Below the pieces are notes generated by a model. The model ran no database searches. It was given only the letters and a program-made list of their open reading frames with translations, and was not told the DNA's origin. From Rhizobium sp. R634 (GTDB taxonomy: Bacteria; Pseudomonadota; Alphaproteobacteria; Rhizobiales; Rhizobiaceae), in NCBI RefSeq assembly GCF_002211305.1, contig NZ_LOKW01000024.1, positions 453,544-517,543 of the forward strand: DNA of 64,000 nucleotides, written 5' to 3'. Positions 1-8,778 of this stretch are shown piece after piece; within the stretch, counting starts at the first letter, position 1, and each line of letters opens with the position of its first letter. Both the position numbers and the translations under genes were made by a program.

Positions 1-220
1 GGCATTCACAATTTCTCCGCCGCCTGCCACGAAATCTGAAAAAAGCCGGATTATGCGGGACAGATCGCTCGACGCATCCGCCGAATCCCCTGTCGGCGAC
101 CTCATTGCCATCAGGGGAGCGATCGAAAGCCTCTGGCAACGATTTCACAATATGATGCGCATTCGAACGGGGACGTGACAAAAGCCGCTCGGCAGGAGCG
201 GCCATCATTCGGGGTCGGTT
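1..220. other. Intergenic region at the left edge
   Basis: No convincing coding sequence or RNA is seen in the first 220 bases. A reading frame from 175 runs through the following genes in another frame and is a shadow. The promoter of the TauE/SafE gene probably lies here, but I cannot point to convincing -35/-10 boxes. Confidence 0.5.
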
Positions 221-1144
221 GTGACAATCTATCTGCCTATCGCAGAATTGTCGGTGAACATCTTCATCATTCTCGGCATGGGGGCGGCCGTCGGATTCCT
301 GTCAGGAATGTTCGGCGTCGGCGGCGGTTTTCTCATCACCCCGCTGCTGATCTTCTACAATATTCCGCCCGTCGTCGCGGTCGCCACCGGCGCCAACCAG
401 GTGGTGGCCTCGTCGATATCGGGCGCCATCACGCATTTCCGGCGCGGCACGCTCGACGTCAAGCTCGGCACGGTGCTTCTGATCGGCGGCCTGACGGGCG
501 CCACGGTCGGTATCTGGATCTTCTCGCTGCTGCGCGCCGTCGGCCAGCTCGATCTCATCATCTCGCTGATGTATGTCATCTTCCTCGGCACCGTCGGCGG
601 ACTGATGCTGCTCGAAAGCATCAATGCGATGCGGCGGGCGGCGCGCAACGAGCCGCCTGCGCCGCGCAAGCCCGGCCACCAGCACTGGGTGCACAAACTG
701 CCGCTGAAGGTGCGCTTCAAGAAATCGAAGATCTTTCTCAGCGTTATTCCGATTGTCGCGCTCGGCTTTGCGATCGGCATCCTCACCTCGATCATGGGTG
801 TCGGCGGCGGCTTCATCATGGTGCCGGCGATGATCTATCTGTTGCGCATCCCGACCAATGTCGTGGTGGGCACCTCGCTGTTCCAGATCATCTTCGTGAC
901 CGCCTATACGACGATCGTGCAGGCGGCGACGAACTATTCCGTCGATATCGTGCTCGCCTTCATTCTGATGGTGGCGGGCGTCATCGGGGCGCAATACGGC
1001 GTGCGCGTCGGCCAGAAGCTGCGCGGCGAGCAGCTGCGTGCGCTCCTCGGCCTGCTGGTGCTCGCCGTCGGCCTGCGCCTTGCGGTCGCGCTGGTGGTGA
1101 CGCCGGCCGATGTCTATTCGGTGGTGATGGGAGCGGGCAACTGA
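221..1144 (+). CDS. TauE/SafE family sulfite/anion exporter
   Basis: A 307-aa polytopic inner-membrane protein of the TauE/SafE (DUF81) family, which moves sulfite, sulfoacetate or related organosulfur anions. Two homologous halves are visible, each opening with a glycine-rich helix: GMFGVGGGFLITPLL near residue 30 and GVGGGFIMVPAMIYLL near residue 190. A cytoplasmic basic linker lies near residues 140-160. The start is a GTG. The stop overlaps the next ATG in a TGATG junction, so the two genes are translationally coupled. The substrate cannot be read from the sequence. Confidence 0.88.
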   Translation: MTIYLPIAELSVNIFIILGMGAAVGFLSGMFGVGGGFLITPLLIFYNIPPVVAVATGANQVVASSISGAITHFRRGTLDVKLGTVLLIGGLTGATVGIWIFSLLRAVGQLDLIISLMYVIFLGTVGGLMLLESINAMRRAARNEPPAPRKPGHQHWVHKLPLKVRFKKSKIFLSVIPIVALGFAIGILTSIMGVGGGFIMVPAMIYLLRIPTNVVVGTSLFQIIFVTAYTTIVQAATNYSVDIVLAFILMVAGVIGAQYGVRVGQKLRGEQLRALLGLLVLAVGLRLAVALVVTPADVYSVVMGAGN

Positions 1145-1944
1145 TGCGCCTGCTTGCCGCCTTCCTCGCTTTTCTTTGCCTGCTGCCGGCGACAGCCGGA
1201 GCGCAGTGGCTGCCGGGACAGGGCACGGAAGCCGTGCGCGAGGGGCTTGAGATCGGCACATCAACCAGCGAGATTGCCATCACCTCGGATTTCCACGGCG
1301 CGGATCTGACGATCTTCGGCGCACTTTCGAACACTGACCAGCTGCTGCTCGCCATCGGCCAATATGATGTCGTCGTGGTGCTGGAAGGACCACGCGAGGA
1401 CGCGACGGTCCGCAAGAAAGAGCGCGTCTTCGGCATCTGGGTGAACAGGCGCTCGATGACGTTCGAAGCTGTGCCGCATTCCTATTCGATGTCGAGTTCG
1501 CGCGGGATTGACGACCTGACGACCCCGCTCGACATGACCGATCGCGGGATCGGTATCGATCACATTCCGCTGACCCCCGTCGGCTTCGTCGGCGATGGCA
1601 GCAATCTCGGCGAGTTCCGCCAGGCCTTCCTGCGATTGCAGCAGGCGGGCGCGCTCTACGACCGCAACCCGAGCGGCGTACGGTTCGTCTCCTCCAACCT
1701 CTTCAAGGCAAGCCTGCGCCTGCCGGCGAACATACCGAATGGCGTGCATACGGTGCGCGCCTATCTCTTCAAGAGCGGCAATTTCGTCACCGAAAAATCG
1801 CTGCCGCTGCGCGTCATCAAGACCGGCATCGAGCAGACGATCACCGACGCGGCGCATGAGCAGCCGATCCTCTACGGCTTTGCGGCGGTGCTGCTCGCCG
1901 TCATCACCGGCTGGAGCGCCAGCCTGATCTTCCGCAAGGACTGA
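1144..1944 (+). CDS. TIGR02186-type exported membrane-anchored protein
   Basis: A 266-aa protein with a cleavable signal peptide (MRLLAAFLAFLCLLPATAGA) and a C-terminal membrane helix near residues 243-262 (ILYGFAAVLLAVITGWSASL), so most of it faces the periplasm. It matches the alphaproteobacterial conserved family TIGR02186, which typically follows a TauE/SafE gene. The one-base overlap with the upstream exporter supports a joint function, perhaps as a periplasmic accessory domain. No enzymatic motif is visible. The function is inferred only from context. Confidence 0.8.
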   Translation: MRLLAAFLAFLCLLPATAGAQWLPGQGTEAVREGLEIGTSTSEIAITSDFHGADLTIFGALSNTDQLLLAIGQYDVVVVLEGPREDATVRKKERVFGIWVNRRSMTFEAVPHSYSMSSSRGIDDLTTPLDMTDRGIGIDHIPLTPVGFVGDGSNLGEFRQAFLRLQQAGALYDRNPSGVRFVSSNLFKASLRLPANIPNGVHTVRAYLFKSGNFVTEKSLPLRVIKTGIEQTITDAAHEQPILYGFAAVLLAVITGWSASLIFRKD

Positions 1945-2118
1945 TCCGCAGCTAGGCGGTTCGTCTTCTTTCCCAGCCTTTGTACAGCCGGCAATCGCGG
2001 AGCATTCATCATGCTTCGGAAAACTGCTTGCATTTTGCTATCAGTCACTTTACGTTTCAACCAGTTGCTAAAAACAACTGGTTTTCGGCTGTGGCCTCTG
2101 TGCCCAAAGGAGGATAAA

Positions 2119-2676
2119 ATGAGAAAGCTTGTGGTCTGGAACCTGATGACACTCGACGGTTATTTCGAGGGCACGAAGCCCTGGGATATCGATTTCCATA
2201 ATCTCGCCTGGGGACCCGAGCTGGAGCGATATGCCGAGCGGGTCGGCGAAGAGGCGGATCTGCTGGTCTTCGGCCGCAAGACCTATGAAGGCATGGTCGC
2301 CTACTGGCCGACCGCCGAAGGCGAAGGCAAGATCAAGGCCTATATGAACGCCATCGCCAAGATCGCCGTATCGAAGACGATGACCGAGCCCGGCTGGAAC
2401 AATGCCCGCATCGTCAGCGATCCGATCCCCGAATTGACGAAGCTGAAGCAGGAGAGCGGCAAGACGATCTTCATCTTCGGAAGCGCCGAGCTTGCCGACA
2501 CGCTCATGAAAGCGGGCCTCATCGACGAAGTCAGGGTTTGCGTGGTGCCTGTCATTCTCGGCGGCGGCAATCCGCTTTTCAAGCCGGCCGAAGGCCAAGT
2601 GCCGCTGAAACTCATCGAGTCCTCGACGACCGAAACCGGTGCGGTGATCCTGCGCTACGAGCCCGTCAAGGCATAG
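2119..2676 (+). CDS. Dihydrofolate reductase family protein (RibD C-terminal domain)
   Basis: A 185-aa cytoplasmic protein with the RibD-C/DHFR-like fold. The N-terminus has the LMTLDGYFEG motif, then LLVFGRKTYEGM (residues ~50-61), and IFIFGSAELADTLMKAGLIDE followed by PVILGGGNPLF, the usual NADPH-binding and C-terminal signatures of this family. A strong ribosome binding site (AAAGGAGG) lies just before the ATG at 2119. An in-frame extension back to 2011 is therefore unlikely to be translated. These stand-alone proteins are mostly uncharacterised NADPH reductases. The gene appears monocistronic. Confidence 0.87.
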   Translation: MRKLVVWNLMTLDGYFEGTKPWDIDFHNLAWGPELERYAERVGEEADLLVFGRKTYEGMVAYWPTAEGEGKIKAYMNAIAKIAVSKTMTEPGWNNARIVSDPIPELTKLKQESGKTIFIFGSAELADTLMKAGLIDEVRVCVVPVILGGGNPLFKPAEGQVPLKLIESSTTETGAVILRYEPVKA

Positions 2677-2772
2677 CCGACCGGGTCATCGATCAGAAAA
2701 GTCGGCATTCGACTAAAAACCGGTTCTTAACATTTACGAGTTAGTAATCTCTCGGAAATGAGAGGTTTGGTT

Positions 2773-3354
2773 ATGCGTACTCGTATCGTTTTGACGGCCG
2801 TGGGCCTCGCGCTGCTTGTCGGCTGCGCGACCGCGCCGAAGCAAACGAGAAACATCTGCTCCGTGTTCGACCAGCGCGAGGGGCTTTTTTCCAGCTGGCA
2901 GAGTGCGGCCGAGCGGACGGAGAAAAAATACGGCGTGCCCGTGCCGATCCTGATGGCGACGATGTACACCGAATCCGGCTTCCAACCTTATGCGCGGCCG
3001 CCTCGCACCAAGCTGTTCGGCTTCATTCCCTGGACAAGGCCTTCGACGGCCTACGGCTATTCGCAGGCGCTCGACGGGACATGGGATCACTACCAGTCGC
3101 AGACGAGAAACTGGAACGCGCGGAGGACGAATTTCGCCGACGCGATCGATTTCATCGGCTGGTATCACTATCAGAACAGCGCCGAGACGGGCATTCCGCT
3201 GAACGACGCCTATAATCTCTATCTTGCCTACTATTCCGGGCCGACGGGATATAAGCGCGGTGACTGGCGCTCGAACGGCCAATTGCAGCAGACGGCGCAG
3301 AAGTTCGCGCGGATGGCGGGAACGTATCAGCAGCAGTTACAAGGGTGTAATTAA
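2773..3354 (+). CDS. Transglycosylase SLT-like lipoprotein
   Basis: A 193-aa predicted lipoprotein. The signal peptide ends in a lipobox (LVGC near residue 18), and the mature part carries a soluble-lytic-transglycosylase-like fold: ILMATMYTESGF (catalytic Glu within YTESGF), TAYGYSQALDGTWDHY, and DAYNLYLAYYSGPTGY. It probably cleaves peptidoglycan from the inner leaflet of the outer membrane. The start at 2773 is chosen because AGAGG lies 7 bases upstream. An in-frame ATG at 2758 is the alternative. Confidence 0.83.
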   Translation: MRTRIVLTAVGLALLVGCATAPKQTRNICSVFDQREGLFSSWQSAAERTEKKYGVPVPILMATMYTESGFQPYARPPRTKLFGFIPWTRPSTAYGYSQALDGTWDHYQSQTRNWNARRTNFADAIDFIGWYHYQNSAETGIPLNDAYNLYLAYYSGPTGYKRGDWRSNGQLQQTAQKFARMAGTYQQQLQGCN

Positions 3355-3394
3355 CGGCAGTTGGGTGCCACACGGCACGCCCCATCCGGCGTTC

Positions 3395-4138
3395 CTACCC
3401 CCGCAAATTCCCATATCTGACCGAATAAATCCGATCCCGTCCCAGGAGATGGGCCACCAACGACGATTTGTCGAACAGGCCTTTCATCGCCTGATGGGCA
3501 AGATCCAGCCCACCGCTCATGACGCCGAAGGCGGGCATCAGGAGGCGGGCGCCGTCGGTGGCGAAGCAGGGGCGGCGCACGGATCGCTCGCGCCGGCGCA
3601 CGGTCGCCGCAGGGTGCAGGTGGCCGGCGATTTCGCCGCTCTGCAAGCCATTTCTCGGCTCATGGCGGAAGGTCAGGCCAGCATAGTGCATCTCGTCGAC
3701 ACAGGCGCCCGGAAGATCGACGACCCCGTCGGGATCATGGTTGCCGTTGACCCAGATCCATTCGCGGCCGCGCGCCATCCCGACGATCAATGCGCGAAAA
3801 TTCTCCGGCAGATGTCGTGAGCCGACGCGGTCGTGGAAATTGTCGCCGAGCGAGACGACGAGTTTGGGGTCATAACGGGAAATGACGGCGGCAAGGACGG
3901 TGAGCGTCGCCAGCGTATCGTAGGGCGGCAGCATCATGCCGCGGCGCGCGAAGGCAGCACCTTTCTCCAGATGCAGATCAGACACGACGAGCATGCCGGC
4001 ATCCGGCAGATAGAGGGCGCCGAATGGATCGCAGACGGCGGCAATGCCGTGAACCGATGTCTCGACGCCTGATGTCGCGGCCAATCCCGATATGTCACGC
4101 GCGAGCGCAAGGCGGTTCATCACTATCGTCGTTTCCAA
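3395..4138 (-). CDS. pdeM: Ligase-associated DNA damage response endonuclease PdeM
   Basis: A 247-aa calcineurin-like metallophosphoesterase. The metal-binding motifs are in canonical order: VVSDLHLEKG (~residues 50-59), SLGDNFHDR (~95-103), VNGNHDP (~133-139) and GEIAGHLHP (~166-174). PdeM proteins are encoded with Lhr-like helicases as part of a ligase-associated DNA-repair gene set. Here it lies 18 bases downstream of the helicase, in one operon. An alternative start at MNRLALARD, six codons in, is possible. Confidence 0.9.
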   Translation of the reverse strand: METTIVMNRLALARDISGLAATSGVETSVHGIAAVCDPFGALYLPDAGMLVVSDLHLEKGAAFARRGMMLPPYDTLATLTVLAAVISRYDPKLVVSLGDNFHDRVGSRHLPENFRALIVGMARGREWIWVNGNHDPDGVVDLPGACVDEMHYAGLTFRHEPRNGLQSGEIAGHLHPAATVRRRERSVRRPCFATDGARLLMPAFGVMSGGLDLAHQAMKGLFDKSSLVAHLLGRDRIYSVRYGNLRG

Positions 4139-4156
4139 ATTTTCAGGCCGCTCTCT

Positions 4157-6718
4157 TCAGGCCAATGCTTCGGCGATCAGATCATCGGCCGCTTCGGCAA
4201 GCAGCACATCATGAGCTTCGCCCGGCACCGCCTCCCGTCCGATTTCCAGCATCACCGGCACGGCCAGCGGGGAAATGTGATCGAGGGCGCGGTGGGTGAT
4301 GTGCCCTTTGATTCGGATCAGCATATCGCCAAGACGGCGAATATCCAAAAGTCCGGTCGCCGCATCCTGGCGCGTCGCCTGCAGCAGGATGTGATCCGGC
4401 TCATGGCTGCGCAGCACGTCGTAGATCAGATCGGCCGACACGGTGATCTGACGGCCGCTCTTTTCCTTGCCGGGGTGGCGGCGCTCGATCAAGCCTGCAA
4501 TCACGGCGCAATTGCGGAAGGTGCGCTTGAGCAGGAAGGATTCGTCGAGCCAGGCTTCGAGATCGTCGCCCAGCATGTCCTCGTCGAACAGGTCGGAGAG
4601 GCTGAGCCGGCCATTGCCGATCATCAGTCCCATATCTTCGAGGCCCCAGACGGCCAGCGAATAATCGGTGGCGACGAAGCCGAGCGGCTTGGCGCCTGCC
4701 CGCTCCAGCCGCCGGGTGAGCAGCATGCCGAGCGTCTGATGGGCGAGACGGCCCTCGAAGGGATAGGCGACCATGTAACCCCGGCTGCCGCGCGGGAAAG
4801 TTTCGATCAAAAATTCGTCGTGCTTCGGCAGCATCGACTTGTCCGTCTGCAGCGACAGCCAGTCGCGGACCTGATCGGGCAGAAGGCCCCAGCGGTCGGG
4901 ATCGGCGATCATCGCCCGCACCTGCTCGGCGAGATAGGTCGACAGCGGAAACTTGCCGCCGTTATAGGACGGGATCTTCGGATCGAGCGAAAAGGCCTGT
5001 GACGCCAGGCATTCGTTTTCGCGGATCCCTTCGAAGCGCAGCACCTTGCCGGAGAAGACGAAAGTATCTCCGGGAGACAATTGTTCGAGGAAATATTCCT
5101 CGACCTTGCCCAGCGTGGCGCCGCCGCGGCCGATCCGGCCGCCCTCGCCGCGCTTGACCATGCGGATGTTCAGCATCGGGCTTTCGACGATGGTGCCGAG
5201 GTTGAGGCGATATTGCTGGGCGACGGCGGGATTGGAGACGCGCCAGCGGCCTTCCTTGGTCTTACGGATACGGGCGTAACGTTCGTAGGTCCTCAGCGCA
5301 TAACCACCGGTCGCGACGAAATCGACGACGCGCTCGAAGTTTTCCCAGCTGAGATCGGCATAGGGCGAGGCGCTGGTGATCTCGTCGTAGAGTTCCAGCA
5401 TGTCGAAAGGTTCGGCGCAGGCCATGCCGAGCACGTGCTGGGCGAGCACGTCGAGCGCGCCGCGGCCGACCGGCGGTGTATCCTGCGCGCCGATATAATT
5501 GGCGTCGAGCGCCGCCTGGCACTCCATGACCTCGAAACGGTTGGCCGGCACGAGGATCGCCTTCGAGGGCTCGTCCATGCGGTGATTGGCGCGGCCGATG
5601 CGCTGGGCAAGGCGTGAGGCGCCCTTCGGCGCGCCGACATGGATGACGAGATCGACATCGCCCCAGTCGATGCCGAGATCGAGCGTCGAGGTGGCGACGA
5701 CGGCGCGCAGCCGGTTTTCAGCCATCGCCGCCTCGACCTTGCGGCGTTGGGCGACATCGAGCGAGCCGTGATGGAGGGCAATCGGCAGGTTGTCGTCATT
5801 GATCGTCCAGAGTTCCTGGAAGAGCATTTCGGCCTGGCTGCGGGTATTGACGAAGAGCAGCGTCGTCTGGTGATCGAGGAGTTGCCTGTACACATCGGGA
5901 ATGGCGTATTTGGCGGAATGGCCGGCCCAGGGAATGCGCTCTTCGGTGGACAGGATCGAGATATCGGGCTTGGCGCCGCCTTCGACGACGACGAGGCCGG
6001 CATGATGCTCTTTCCCCTCCTCATGGGCGACCAGCCATTTCTGCAGGTCCATCGGCTCGGCCACGGTCGCCGACAGGCCGATGGTCTTCAGACCGGGGGC
6101 AAGGCGGCGCAGACGGGCAAGCCCGAGCGAGAGCATATGACCGCGCTTCGAGGTGACGAGCGAATGCAATTCGTCGAGCACCACATATTTCAGATCCTTG
6201 AAGAAGCGTTCGGCCTCGCGATTGGCGAGAAGCAGGGCGACCTGTTCTGGCGTCGTCAGCAGAATATCCGGCGGATTGAGCTTCTGGCGCTGGCGCTTGG
6301 CGTTCGGCGTATCGCCGGTGCGGTTTTCGACGGTGACCGGCAGGCCCATTTCCGCCACCGGCTTCATCAGGTTGCGCTCGATGTCGATCGCCAGCGCCTT
6401 CAGCGGCGAGACATAAAGCGTGTGGATGCCGGTGAAGGCCGAGCCGGGCGGAATCTTGCCGCGGCGGGTGAGATCGGTGAGCGACGGCAGAAAACCGGCC
6501 AGCGTCTTGCCGGCGCCGGTCGGCGCAATCAGCAGCGTGCTTTCGCCGGCCTCGGCGCGGGCGAGCAGCTCCAGCTGATGGGCGCGCGGACGCCAGCCCT
6601 TCTCCGCAAACCAGCGGGCAAAGGCGGCAGGAAGCAGGGCGCGGGCTTCGGAATCGATCTGGTCCACGCCCTGAAGGTAGTGAAAAGCGGAAGAAAAAGA
6701 AGAGCGGCCGCCGCTCAC
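4157..6718 (-). CDS. Ligase-associated DEXH-box helicase (Lhr-like)
   Basis: An 853-aa SF2 helicase. Motifs: Walker A LLIAPTGAGKTLAGFL near residue 60, DEAH-type box VVLDELHSL near 172, motif III IGLSATVAEP near 206, the C-terminal RecA motif VVATSTLDLGIDWGDVDLV near 340, and motif VI LAQRIGRANHRMD near 370. Lhr-core domains follow. It unwinds nucleic acid, probably in DNA repair. It overlaps the upstream YitT gene by four bases (ATGA) and precedes pdeM. The DNA ligase that usually completes this gene set is not in the neighbourhood. Confidence 0.92.
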   Translation of the reverse strand: MSGGRSSFSSAFHYLQGVDQIDSEARALLPAAFARWFAEKGWRPRAHQLELLARAEAGESTLLIAPTGAGKTLAGFLPSLTDLTRRGKIPPGSAFTGIHTLYVSPLKALAIDIERNLMKPVAEMGLPVTVENRTGDTPNAKRQRQKLNPPDILLTTPEQVALLLANREAERFFKDLKYVVLDELHSLVTSKRGHMLSLGLARLRRLAPGLKTIGLSATVAEPMDLQKWLVAHEEGKEHHAGLVVVEGGAKPDISILSTEERIPWAGHSAKYAIPDVYRQLLDHQTTLLFVNTRSQAEMLFQELWTINDDNLPIALHHGSLDVAQRRKVEAAMAENRLRAVVATSTLDLGIDWGDVDLVIHVGAPKGASRLAQRIGRANHRMDEPSKAILVPANRFEVMECQAALDANYIGAQDTPPVGRGALDVLAQHVLGMACAEPFDMLELYDEITSASPYADLSWENFERVVDFVATGGYALRTYERYARIRKTKEGRWRVSNPAVAQQYRLNLGTIVESPMLNIRMVKRGEGGRIGRGGATLGKVEEYFLEQLSPGDTFVFSGKVLRFEGIRENECLASQAFSLDPKIPSYNGGKFPLSTYLAEQVRAMIADPDRWGLLPDQVRDWLSLQTDKSMLPKHDEFLIETFPRGSRGYMVAYPFEGRLAHQTLGMLLTRRLERAGAKPLGFVATDYSLAVWGLEDMGLMIGNGRLSLSDLFDEDMLGDDLEAWLDESFLLKRTFRNCAVIAGLIERRHPGKEKSGRQITVSADLIYDVLRSHEPDHILLQATRQDAATGLLDIRRLGDMLIRIKGHITHRALDHISPLAVPVMLEIGREAVPGEAHDVLLAEAADDLIAEALA

Positions 6719-7347
6719 ATCGCGATATAGCGGTCCTTGCGGTGATTGATGGCCAGCGTCAGGTTGAGCACGATCGCGCCGAGCACGGAACAGGCGATGA
6801 TGACGGGGCTGGCAACGAAGAAGGAGAGCGCCAGCACGATGCCATCGAAGCCGAGCTGGACGAGGCCGGCACGCCAGCCGAAACGATCCTGGATATAGAG
6901 AGCAAGGATGCCGATGCCGCCGAGGCTGGCGCGGTGGCGGAAGAGCGCCAGCATGCCGGCAGCGATGGCGAGGCCTCCGAAGAGCGCACCGGCAACGGGG
7001 TGGACATGCCCGATGCCGATGAAGCCGGGCGCGAATTCGGACAGGATTGAGGTGAGCCCGATCGCGACGAAGGTCTTGATGGTGAAAGCGGGGCCTAAAC
7101 GGCGGAAAGCGAGATAGTAGAAGGGCAGGTTTACCGCAAAGAAGCAGAGGCCGAAACTTATGCCGGTCGCGTAATGCGCGAGGAAGGCAAGACCTGCGGT
7201 GCCGCCGGCAAGCAGGCCTGCGCCGGAGAGAAGCGAGACGCCGAGCACGGCGAGCATGCTGCCGGCGACAATGCCCTGCGCATCGTCGAACAGAGAATGG
7301 CGATCGGCGCTGGAATTGAGAAAGCCCGCGAAAGCGTTGGACGCCAT
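6715..7347 (-). CDS. YitT family membrane protein (copy 1)
   Basis: A 210-aa integral membrane protein with five or six hydrophobic helices. It carries the YitT/UPF0750 motif GTAGLAFLAHYATGISFG near residue 60 and RHRASLGGIGILALYIQDRFG near residue 145. It is the first gene of a translationally coupled operon with the helicase and PdeM. It is a clear paralogue of the gene at 8779-9414. Transport function and substrate are unknown. The start is ATG at 7347, preceded by a GGGGAAC stretch. Confidence 0.85.
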   Translation of the reverse strand: MASNAFAGFLNSSADRHSLFDDAQGIVAGSMLAVLGVSLLSGAGLLAGGTAGLAFLAHYATGISFGLCFFAVNLPFYYLAFRRLGPAFTIKTFVAIGLTSILSEFAPGFIGIGHVHPVAGALFGGLAIAAGMLALFRHRASLGGIGILALYIQDRFGWRAGLVQLGFDGIVLALSFFVASPVIIACSVLGAIVLNLTLAINHRKDRYIAM

Positions 7348-7418
7348 GATGTTCCCCTGTCGGCTTTTCCGCTTTCTATCCCGCGCGGCGGTAAAGACAA
7401 GTGGCGGCGAGATGCCTG

Positions 7419-7454
7419 TTGACAACTGTGACAATCATGGATATTTTTTATCCA
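7419..7454 (+). promoter_or_regulatory. Promoter and dyad operator of the Rrf2 gene
   Basis: A sigma70-like promoter, TTGACA (7419-7424), 17-bp spacer and TATTTT (7442-7447), lies just ahead of the Rrf2 gene. A dyad, GGATA-TTTTT-TATCC (7439-7453), covers the -10. That position suits a repressor, most likely autoregulation by the Rrf2 product. Confidence 0.6.
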
Positions 7455-7473
7455 CGATTAGAGGAAGCCATTT

Positions 7474-7974
7474 ATGAAGATGAGCGATGGGGTCGAGCAG
7501 GCCATTCACAGCGTTGCGATGCTTTCCGGCCTCTCGGACGGCGGCGTGCTTTCAGCAGCAGCGTTGGCGGAATTCCACGGCGTATCGACAAGCTATCTGT
7601 TGAAACATCTGCAGGCGCTGTCCGGCGCCGGCATCCTCGATACCGTACCAGGCCCGAAAGGCGGATATCGGCTGGCGAAGGCGCCGGCGGAGATTTCGCT
7701 GCTCGACATCCTGCTTGCAGTCGAAGGGCCGGCGCCGGCTTTCCGCTGCGCCGAAATACGCCAGCGCGGGCCGAACCCGGTCTCCGACCGCTTCTTCGCC
7801 AAGCCCTGCAACATCAGCGCGGCGATGCTGCGGGCCGAACGCGTCTACCGCGCCGAACTCGCCAAGACGAGCATTGCCGATATCGGCATCGAACTGAATG
7901 CCCTCGACGACGGGTCGATCGCAGCCCGAGGCTGCGCTTTCCTTGAAATCCATGAACGCAAAACGGCTCGCTGA
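7474..7974 (+). CDS. Rrf2 family transcriptional regulator
   Basis: A 166-aa winged-helix regulator. The HTH is around residues 28-50 (ALAEFHGVSTSYLLKHLQAL) and the wing is GPKGGYRLAKAPAEISLLDI near 67-86. Three cysteines (in FRCAEI, KPCNIS and RGCAF) could bind an Fe-S cluster or sense redox, as in NsrR/IscR relatives, but the spacing is not that of IscR. It probably controls the adjacent decarboxylase-family gene, which starts 18 bases downstream in the same operon, and itself through the dyad at 7439. Confidence 0.87.
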   Translation: MKMSDGVEQAIHSVAMLSGLSDGGVLSAAALAEFHGVSTSYLLKHLQALSGAGILDTVPGPKGGYRLAKAPAEISLLDILLAVEGPAPAFRCAEIRQRGPNPVSDRFFAKPCNISAAMLRAERVYRAELAKTSIADIGIELNALDDGSIAARGCAFLEIHERKTAR

Positions 7975-7992
7975 GCCATAAAGGAGAAGATC

Positions 7993-8454
7993 ATGCAACC
8001 GCGTTTCAATTTCGCCAAAGCCGCTCCGGACGCCTACAAGGCCGTCGCAGCGCTCGAACAATATGTCCAGGCCTCCGGGCTGGAGCGCCGCTTCATCCAC
8101 CTCATCAAGCTGCGTGCCTCGCAGATCAACGGCTGCGCCTATTGCGTCGACATGCATGTGAAGGAAGCCCGCCACGATGGGCTGAGCGAGCAGTGGATCA
8201 ACCTGATGTGCGTCTGGCGGGAGTCGCCGATTTATGACGCCCGCGAACGCGCCCTGCTCGGCTGGGTTGACGCCGTCACCAACATCGCCAAGACAGGCGC
8301 GCCGGATGGCGACTACGAGGCGCTGAAGGCGCATTTCTCCGAGGAGGAGATGACGAAGATCACGGTGGCGATCGGTGCGATCAATATCTGGAACCGGCTT
8401 GCGGTCGGCTTCCGCTCGCAGCATCCGATCGATGCGGCTCAGAAGGCAGCTTGA
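7993..8454 (+). CDS. Carboxymuconolactone decarboxylase family protein (AhpD-like)
   Basis: A 153-aa all-helical protein of the CMD/AhpD superfamily. The redox motif is NGCAYCVDMHVKEAR (residues ~46-60), with CxxC followed by His as in alkylhydroperoxidase AhpD. It probably reduces peroxides or acts as a thiol-disulfide partner. It is co-transcribed with the Rrf2 regulator, which suggests induction by oxidative or nitrosative stress. AGGAG lies just before the ATG. Confidence 0.88.
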   Translation: MQPRFNFAKAAPDAYKAVAALEQYVQASGLERRFIHLIKLRASQINGCAYCVDMHVKEARHDGLSEQWINLMCVWRESPIYDARERALLGWVDAVTNIAKTGAPDGDYEALKAHFSEEEMTKITVAIGAINIWNRLAVGFRSQHPIDAAQKAA

Positions 8455-8479
8455 CGGCTTAAGGGATAGATCCCGGCGA

Positions 8480-8502
8480 CCGACCCGAAGAATTCGGGTC
8501 GG
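8480..8502. terminator. Perfect hairpin between convergent genes
   Basis: A 10-bp perfect stem, CCGACCCGAA/TTCGGGTCGG, with a 3-nt loop sits between the CMD-family gene (+) and the small gene at 8513-8680 (-). No long T-run follows on either side, so it may be a weak bidirectional terminator or an mRNA-end stabiliser. Confidence 0.6.
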
Positions 8503-8512
8503 TTGAATATGC

Positions 8513-8680
8513 TCACTCGCGATTGGTAGCGGCTCGCGCGGCAGCAGAGCCAGGCCGACTACCCGAGAGATCGGTGCTGTTGAATATGTCGCGGACGACT
8601 TTCGCGATTTCCTCTGCGGAAGTGCCCTTGGCATATTCTTCCTGCATGCGGAGCCTCACAAGTTTTTCCAAATCTGACAT
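8513..8680 (-). CDS. Small conserved-looking protein, 55 aa
   Basis: A 55-aa reading frame that begins MSDLEKLVRLRMQEEYAKG and has GAGGTGA a few bases before its ATG. Its first ~35 residues look like an amphipathic two-helix segment (TSAEEIAKVVRDIFN). The tail is Ala/Ser/Arg-rich and unstructured. It is convergent with the CMD-family gene across a perfect hairpin. Codon use matches the neighbours. I do not recognise a family. The good ribosome binding site and biased composition make it a likely real small gene. Confidence 0.55.
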   Translation of the reverse strand: MSDLEKLVRLRMQEEYAKGTSAEEIAKVVRDIFNSTDLSGSRPGSAAARAATNRE

Positions 8681-8778
8681 AGTTCACCTCATCAAATCCG
8701 GCGCGAAAAGAAGTGTCGCGCCAGGATCGATCACAGGCAAGTTACGTTTTGTTTAGAATGGCTTACCGATTTGTAATG

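Noticed and set aside
175..1944. A 589-codon frame spanning the TauE/SafE gene and its neighbour
   Set aside because: Its first half is an Arg/His-rich shadow of the real TauE/SafE gene in another frame. Only the part from 1144 has a proper start and signal peptide.
5639..6730. Long frame opposite the Lhr-like helicase
   Set aside because: It is antisense to a well-supported helicase with all motifs, and its composition is typical of shadow frames in GC-rich DNA.
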